Shown here piece after piece: positions 59,401 through 64,000 of a stretch of 64,000 nucleotides of DNA. Each line of letters starts with the position of its first letter. Position 1 is the first letter of the stretch. Below the pieces are notes generated by a model that had not been told where the DNA came from, did no database searches, and saw only the letters and a program-made list of their open reading frames with translations. This DNA is from Mya arenaria (Eukaryota > Mollusca > Bivalvia > Myida > Myidae): the NCBI RefSeq assembly GCF_026914265.1, contig NC_069138.1:34278598-34342597 (forward strand). Direction: 5' to 3'. A program made the translations under genes and the position numbers.

Positions 59401-59929
59401 TATAGTCAACATTGTCTTGTGGAATGAAGTCAATTATATCTTTTACACGTGCATTTAAGTCTCCGGCTAATAATAATAATATATCCGGAAAGTCTGATTT
59501 AATAAGTGTAAGTTTATCATTTAGTAAGGAAATCCCGTCATTTTCATCATTTTCATAAATGACTGAACCCTCCGGTGATACATATGTAAATATCATTATA
59601 AGGTCTTTTTGCAAGCAAAGTAAATCCTTTTTCACATACAAAACGATACAGTCCTTAAACTCTTCATATATTCTCGTGATCATTTCAGTTTGACAAAAAG
59701 TTTCATTAAGTATCACTAGTACACCGCCTGAATTACGGATACTACCTTTTCGTTGGGTTCTAATACTCTCAAAAACTGAATAACCACTCAAAATATCATT
59801 AAACTCATTACGCTTTGATTGCCAAGTCTCATACAAAGCAATAATGTCAAATTGTTTAACATAATTCACAAAATCTAAATCATTTACAAATTTACATAGA
59901 CCTCTTATATTAAGAGAACATAGTTTCAA
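56489..59929 (-). CDS. LINE ORF2: endonuclease plus reverse transcriptase
   Basis: 1146 residues without interruption. The N-terminal endonuclease (about 1-235) shows LNIRGL, YETW, GDLNAR and FSDHFPLYC. The RT core shows FYIDFFKAFDS near 640, GTKQGCVSSP, and FADDVAG near 745, followed by a Cys/His cluster near the end (CPYCLKRN then EYHFLLLCPLY). The canonical first E-T-W motif and the DD pair are present, so the protein may be functional. The copy therefore looks recent. Confidence 0.93.
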   Translation of the reverse strand: MKLCSLNIRGLCKFVNDLDFVNYVKQFDIIALYETWQSKRNEFNDILSGYSVFESIRTQRKGSIRNSGGVLVILNETFCQTEMITRIYEEFKDCIVLYVKKDLLCLQKDLIMIFTYVSPEGSVIYENDENDGISLLNDKLTLIKSDFPDILLLLAGDLNARVKDIIDFIPQDNVDYIYNTKTDYPGDEFCLPRSTKDLVLNKFGLSLIELCCTHDVHLLNGRLFDDKEGNFTCMANNGKSVVDYIVASTELFEHFCDFGVDVADFSDHFPLYCTLKTNTFRLQCHDEGDQIRKYVKYKWRDECKDNFMSKFSTLYESFVNSVVTTNPVDKLSAFIDVFKNAGEDMCVRQNGSSRMTVENEQPDWWCKACDTAKQTKYKLLRRYRISNNSEDLQKYIDARNAFKNICRSKKEAAERSNREKLIDSRNNPKEFWRQVKKSNKINVVKDNNISSETWVEYFSDLYSETNIVYTQDEQNAFEELARDTNANELEREITNDEILLGITTLKKDCSPGNDGLCIEMFKNTSGIILPYLRELFNNIYDSGVFPVEWSESIIVPLHKKGSKDEPNNYRAISLISSISKIFTNILNKRLSRWCEDNGVVSESQAGFRKKYSTIDNIFNLHAVIQKYLCRKKGRMYVFYIDFFKAFDSCIHENLWRSLSRKGIQENSKFLIIFQCMYRNLKSCVKVKNGLTRYFKCSIGTKQGCVSSPMIFSLFINDLVEFLKLKCESGIYINDNIDDMYAFMFADDVAGVADTKQNLQRQINYIEEFCNITGMKINIDKSKVMVFRRGGQLRAYEKWYYNGNQVDVVSCYKYLGAFFTPTLSWTKTQDTLRLQATKAVSNIYAFQKRFGYFQLKDAFKLFDSIVAPILCYSSELWGYCHIENVERVHTSFCKYIACLNRNVSNCLALSECGRLPLNVIYMTRCVKYWTKLISMPNYRYPKNCYLMLRELDGAGKTTWATGVKILLFEHGFGFAWIAGEVGNITNFIVLFKSRLKDCAMQKMQGFVDSSPKALHYRHYKSLLNPERYLSMDLPFILKKTFSNFRCSSHVLQIEKGRHDNIDRDFRFCPYCLKRNIYVIEDEYHFLLLCPLYNDVRQTYLYDQLENRMITLRLFYKLLSDYNRRSVILVAHYIAKAFAIREEFIRDR

Positions 59930-59971
59930 ATGGCGATCAAATGATATGTATTTTGGGCCTTGGCCACACCC

Positions 59972-61036
59972 CTATTTCTTAACAGGGACGGGCTTTTTCT
60001 GAGTTTCGTCGAATTCATACACTGTATTTTCCACTACAAGTTTATCATGTTTGAAGTGAGCGCGTTTCCTCTCTGCAATGCATTGTTTGAAGAAAGGATA
60101 CAACCCCGACCTCGCCCGCGCAATTCTAGGTGGTAAATCTTCGCCGATCCTGAAATCGAGTTCAACCTCGCGTCGCTTCTCCCGGAAGGCCGACAGTACC
60201 CGATCACGGTCTTGAAGTAGTGCGAAACGCACAATAATTGGGCGGCTTCCGGTTCTTGACGGTATCCGGAACACGTCATCAAATAGGATTGATTCCGCAT
60301 TTAAGTTTAATTGCTCAGTTAAAATTGACCTTAATTTATCTAATATAATAGATCTAGTTTCGTTTTGATCTTCTGGTATATTGAAAACCTTCAGATTATT
60401 CCGTTTTGCTTGAGTTTCAAGTTGTTCCTGTTTGTTTTGATATGTTGAAGAACTGAGTTCAACTTGGTTTAAACGCTCAGAGAGATTATTAACAGAAAGC
60501 ACTAGGCTATCATTTTGTTTCTTTAATTCCCTGTTTTCCGCTTTTAACTCGCTAACTTTTTGTTCCAATGTATCAAATTTGGTGTTGATTTGTTTTACAT
60601 CCTGACGTATCTCTAGTAGTAGCAGGCCTACGTTCAAGTCCCCGAGGTCACCACGGTTGCCGCTGATATCCGTCTCCGGGTTGTCAGTATCCGAGATCCC
60701 CGCTGGATCCCGGAAGTCGACAGGTAGAAGCATGTCTTTTAAAGTCATTTGGCTACTAGACCTCAAGGATGCGCGTGACGACCGGGTCTGCGACGAAGGT
60801 ATTTCCACTTCCGGTCCGATAGCCTCATTACGATCTCGTGCTGTGTTGCCGCTGCGACCTGCTTTTGGGGGTCCGGGATGTGGTTCTACACATTGTGCCA
60901 ACAGCAGATAAAAGAGCACCAACCTTATGCCTAATGACAGACCAAGGGGCTTTAATGTCTGGAAAGACATTTTAGACTTTGATGGCTGGCTAAAAGTTCC
61001 TATTTTGGCACGCCACTGTTGTACTGAGATTCCCAT
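59972..61036 (-). CDS. LINE ORF1: coiled-coil, RRM-type nucleic-acid-binding protein
   Basis: 354 residues from the first ATG; a second in-frame Met at residue 23 is possible. A hydrophobic stretch (LGIRLVLFYLLLAQ) leads into CVEPHPGPPK near 49-58, which resembles 2A-type DxExNPGP recoding peptides known from some LINEs, but with Cys for Asp and His for Asn. A heptad coiled coil follows (about 150-215), then an L1-ORF1-like RRM and C-terminal domain (KRNNLKVFNIPED, then SRPIIVRF). It binds the element RNA by family analogy. Confidence 0.85.
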   Translation of the reverse strand: MGISVQQWRAKIGTFSQPSKSKMSFQTLKPLGLSLGIRLVLFYLLLAQCVEPHPGPPKAGRSGNTARDRNEAIGPEVEIPSSQTRSSRASLRSSSQMTLKDMLLPVDFRDPAGISDTDNPETDISGNRGDLGDLNVGLLLLEIRQDVKQINTKFDTLEQKVSELKAENRELKKQNDSLVLSVNNLSERLNQVELSSSTYQNKQEQLETQAKRNNLKVFNIPEDQNETRSIILDKLRSILTEQLNLNAESILFDDVFRIPSRTGSRPIIVRFALLQDRDRVLSAFREKRREVELDFRIGEDLPPRIARARSGLYPFFKQCIAERKRAHFKHDKLVVENTVYEFDETQKKPVPVKK

Positions 61037-61050
61037 TTTGAAATATATGA

Positions 61051-62788
61051 ACGTAAACGTTTCTTAGTTTTGAATGTAAATACAGATCAAAAGTCAGTGT
61101 TTGTGTGATCGTGTATTGGTATTATCAACAATGTACCGGCTTAGTATCCATATTGAACATTTGCACAAAACAGCTGTCCACTACTCCGTGACCATCGCTC
61201 ACTAAAATACCGGCTATTGTCCAGTCAATTGTCCATTCCATTCCATTGTTTTGCAAATAAATGACCACAAAAGCCAATTAATCCATTTTCTTACGAAAGT
61301 ATCTACAAAACACGATTCTACAATCACTAACACAATCACAAATCTATTTTATATTACTCTGCGAACGATATTTTTTAAGTTATTTCCAATTTTCCGAGAG
61401 CTCACAAAAACATGACCGTCTTGACCGAACACCACTATCACTCCTTTAATGTTAAACTTGTTTTCAAACCTTTTATTCAACACACCTATTCATGAAAGGC
61501 ACTATATTAATACATTTGCTTAATGTTAAGGGTTCATGCTCCATAAAAAAGAGGGGAATGGGGCCGCATTTCGGCCCCCAAAAAGGGCCGAAAAAAAACA
61601 CTGCAATGCAATGAATGTTTAACAGGACGGAACTGACTGAACAGATCAAAATGCTCAATAGACTTTACCTGACGCAAAATTAGGAGAATATTGATGTGTG
61701 AACGGTGGTTGATTTATACATCAAGAATGAATTAAGGCAAACGAACAACGTAATTTGATAAAAAGTGATAAATTAAGAAACAATTAGTGGTAAAAAAGTA
61801 AAGCACCTATATAGTTAACGAGGCAATCAAGTTTGAACAATGGTTTTAGATTAAATAATAAATTAACTATTTCGCGATTTACAATTAATCTTAATCCAAA
61901 GTTAAATCAGCTGATCACCAGTGTAACTCAATGTGAATTGGCAACTGAATGATGTATAACTTCAACATCAAACTGTATAACAGACATTTTTATTACAATG
62001 ATGATAAATAATGCACACAAAAAAACTAATTAAATACTGGCTACGAATACAGCAAACAATAGTTGTTCATGTTTGAAATATCCGGGTTAAGAATGGACAG
62101 GTAATTTGTAATAATGATAATATTATGAAGGTCTGCTGATTGAAAAGCACGCCAACATGAGAAAAAGTTGAAGTATATTAAGGTTAAAGTAACGATCTTA
62201 TTCAAAATCTATACATACACATGTATAACAACACGAATTTTGATTGACAAACCTTTATCTACTAACTTAATAATGCATTTATGAAAAATATTCATTACTG
62301 ATAACAAGATTGTAACCGTGTATTTAATAACTGAAAACGCAATAATATTAAATGACTGTTGAGTACTAAAATATTTACAGTGATCTACTATCGTCTCATA
62401 AGGAAGAAATATCGTGTTTTCTGCACCCTTCTTTCAAATTAAACTCGGTATCCTTCATAAGAACTATTGTTTTTTACATTTATTCATCCTTTTTAGTGTA
62501 TTTAAACAATTGTATTAATTGTGGTAAATCTTATTTGGGAGTAAGAGTGCATCTTTAACTTGTGTAACAAAAACAGTTGTGTCTCTTGTTCATGTCCCGT
62601 AATAAACATCTATCTATTTCACACCTTGCTCAACCTATCTCCCACTAGTCTAAATATGATGTTTTGCATTACTTCATTATAAATACTTATTCATAGAGTG
62701 TTCATTATAACGCGTTTTAGTGCAAGTAAAAACTTAAGAAACATTATAAGCTTTGCTTTCGTCTTAATTCCTTTCAATATATCATATA
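61051..62788. other. Non-coding region with a GC-rich hairpin
   Basis: AT-rich sequence; the first part may be LINE 5' UTR. At 61560-61578 a 7-bp stem GGGGCCG/CGGCCCC encloses CATTT, and the right half can instead pair with GGGCCGA at 61585-61591, so two stem-loops compete. A 45-bp segment at about 62515-62560 also occurs in intron 4 of gene B. No gene is supported. Confidence 0.5.
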
Positions 62789-63111
62789 CAGTCGAAACCC
62801 GTTAATATGATATCGCTAGCTCGCTTTCCTCGTTGCCATTTTTTTAGCCCTATGTAAGCATTCTCGCTTGGCTCGATATTCGCGAGGCTCAAAATATTTT
62901 GGCAGGTCCCATGGATATCGAGCTAATGGATTTATAAAATTATAAAATACTTGAGCATAAAATGTCGCTATTTTCGATATACTCTTTGAATATAATATGT
63001 TAAAAAAATACCAAAAAAAAAATAACAAGCGTGACTTCAATTTAACAAATCAATTAAAATTTGACTACAGGCAACACTGGTAACAAAACGCATTATCATG
63101 ATGTTCGACTG
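62789..63111. mobile_element. Possible degraded Tc1/pogo-type DNA transposon relic
   Basis: The left end CAGTCGAAACCCGTTAATAT is preceded by TA, and a GTTCGACTG at 63103-63111 is its short inverted partner. The interior has TCGATATTCGCGAGGC and GGATATCGAGCTAATGG. These phrases resemble pogo/Tigger-like ends in invertebrates from general familiarity. The right end lacks a TA, so the call is weak. Confidence 0.35.
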
Positions 63112-63276
63112 AGCTAATGGCCTGTTTGGCATTCACTTATCGTGATCAATTAGAAATTAAATTAAAACAATAATGCACATACGTAAAGATGTGATGTGAC
63201 CTTTGAAATGATTGTAAATCATTCTTTACAGGTGCAGTAATAGAGTTACACCTAATTGAACTCTGAGGCTCCGGCT

Positions 63277-63655
63277 CAACAACAACAACAACAACAATTA
63301 TGACAACAACAATGATGACGACAACAACAACAACACCAACAACGCCACTAACAACAACAACAACAACGATAACAACAACAACGACGATAACAACAACGAC
63401 GACGATAACAACAACGCCACCAACAACGACGACGTCAACAATAAAAACAACAACAACAACGACGACGACGACGCAAAAAACAACTACGACAAAGACGACA
63501 AAACACTAACAACAACGCCAACAACAACAACAACAACGACGGCAGAACACCAACAACAACGCCAACAACAATGAATACGACGACGACAACAACAACAGCA
63601 ACGACGACGACAACAACAAAAACAACAACAAGGACTACAACATTAACAACCTAAA
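63277..63655 (+). repeat. CAA/CGA trinucleotide microsatellite
   Basis: About 380 bp of CAA repeats interspersed with CGA, CCA and GAT triplets. Low-complexity Thr and Leu/Ser open frames across it are not genes. Confidence 0.95.
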
Positions 63656-64000
63656 ATATATATCTAGATAATAACGAATCTCTTAGTTTTCATAAATGTA
63701 TTTTAACCAACAAAAACGAATCTAAACATTATGATTAAACAACGTTAAAAAAAGAGAAACACCAAAATGCGACAAAATCAGGTTTTTCATGATTTACAGA
63801 AGAACTTCAGCCTGTGTTGTGAAAATTATACGTAGGTATGTTTAGATGTGTCCCGTGTGTTTGTTTACACAATCCCATAAAAGTTTTTTCATAAACTCTT
63901 CCTACATACCACGTTTGGTAACAATGAATCAACCACAACCACTTTTCTATTTTTACTTTTGAGTTACAGAGTCCTTGACCAAAATCCCAGAGGCCCTTAA
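63656..64000. other. No feature recognised
   Basis: AT-rich sequence to the window edge. No exon, repeat or regulatory site could be supported. Confidence 0.5.

Larger units (their letters stand above)
56313..61050 (-). mobile_element. Near full-length non-LTR retrotransposon (LINE)
   Basis: Two ORFs on the - strand separated by 42 bp, a short 3' UTR (GGCCGGAGGCCTTGTACTAC then AATAAACAT) and a 3' tail of TATGT repeats (56313-56342 on the + strand as ACATA repeats). An apurinic-type endonuclease with RT places it among two-ORF LINEs of the Jockey/CR1/L2 type; the clade is not resolved. The 5' limit is uncertain and may lie beyond 61050. It sits in the same orientation as the copper-transporter gene, within its probable intron. 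Confidence 0.9.

Noticed and set aside
62816-63040. 74-residue open frame on the - strand
   Set aside because: It lies over a probable transposon relic with inverted ends and lacks a protein family signature.
63298-63509. Thr-rich and Leu/Ser-rich open frames on both strands
   Set aside because: Low-complexity translation of the CAA microsatellite.
1-64000. tRNA and rRNA genes
   Set aside because: No tRNA cloverleaf consensus or rRNA-like stretch was seen by eye. A covariance search would be needed to exclude small RNAs.

Overview
This is a eukaryotic window, most likely from a bivalve mollusc. The reasons are short phase-conserved exons in AT-rich introns, an IFI44-like immune GTPase in tandem copies, a CTR-type copper transporter, and repeat types that are common in molluscs. 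The species cannot be named from the sequence. About 23 kb of the 64 kb is one satellite family with a 32-bp unit.

The core of the window is a module repeated three times: satellite array, then an IFI44-like gene on the + strand, then a 3' flank. Array I (1-11165) precedes gene A (11394-15327). Array II (19240-21175) precedes gene B (21396-29093). Array III (about 31700-47290) precedes gene C (47522-52017). Genes A and C have six coding exons of identical lengths (529, 65, 198, 144, 172 and 350 nt) and each encodes 485 residues: an N-terminal TLDc domain and a C-terminal GTPase domain. Gene B is a pseudogene with a shortened first exon, a lost splice acceptor, a replaced C-terminus and a 4.8-kb LTR retrotransposon inserted in exon 5.

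Array III is split at 32177-37836 by a 5.66-kb DNA transposon that carries about 25-bp inverted ends, a 4-bp target duplication (ATGC, cut from the satellite palindrome), about a dozen copies of a subterminal motif and a DDE-like transposase gene. This is the least familiar element in the window.

Downstream of gene C, on the - strand, are the last two coding exons of a CTR/SLC31 copper transporter (54489-55430). A dead copy of its last exon lies behind gene A (15792-15937), so the duplicated segment once reached into the neighbouring gene. The probable upstream intron of the transporter holds a near full-length LINE (56313 to about 61050, - strand, two ORFs). The right end of the window is non-coding, with a possible small DNA-transposon relic and a CAA-rich microsatellite.

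The likely history is amplification of an immune gene together with its satellite, with unequal exchange in the satellites changing copy number. A gene-proximal satellite edge is buried inside array I (6861-7200), which fits a lost copy. Coordinates of exons were set by eye from splice signals and three-way paralogue comparison; no alignment or database search was run.
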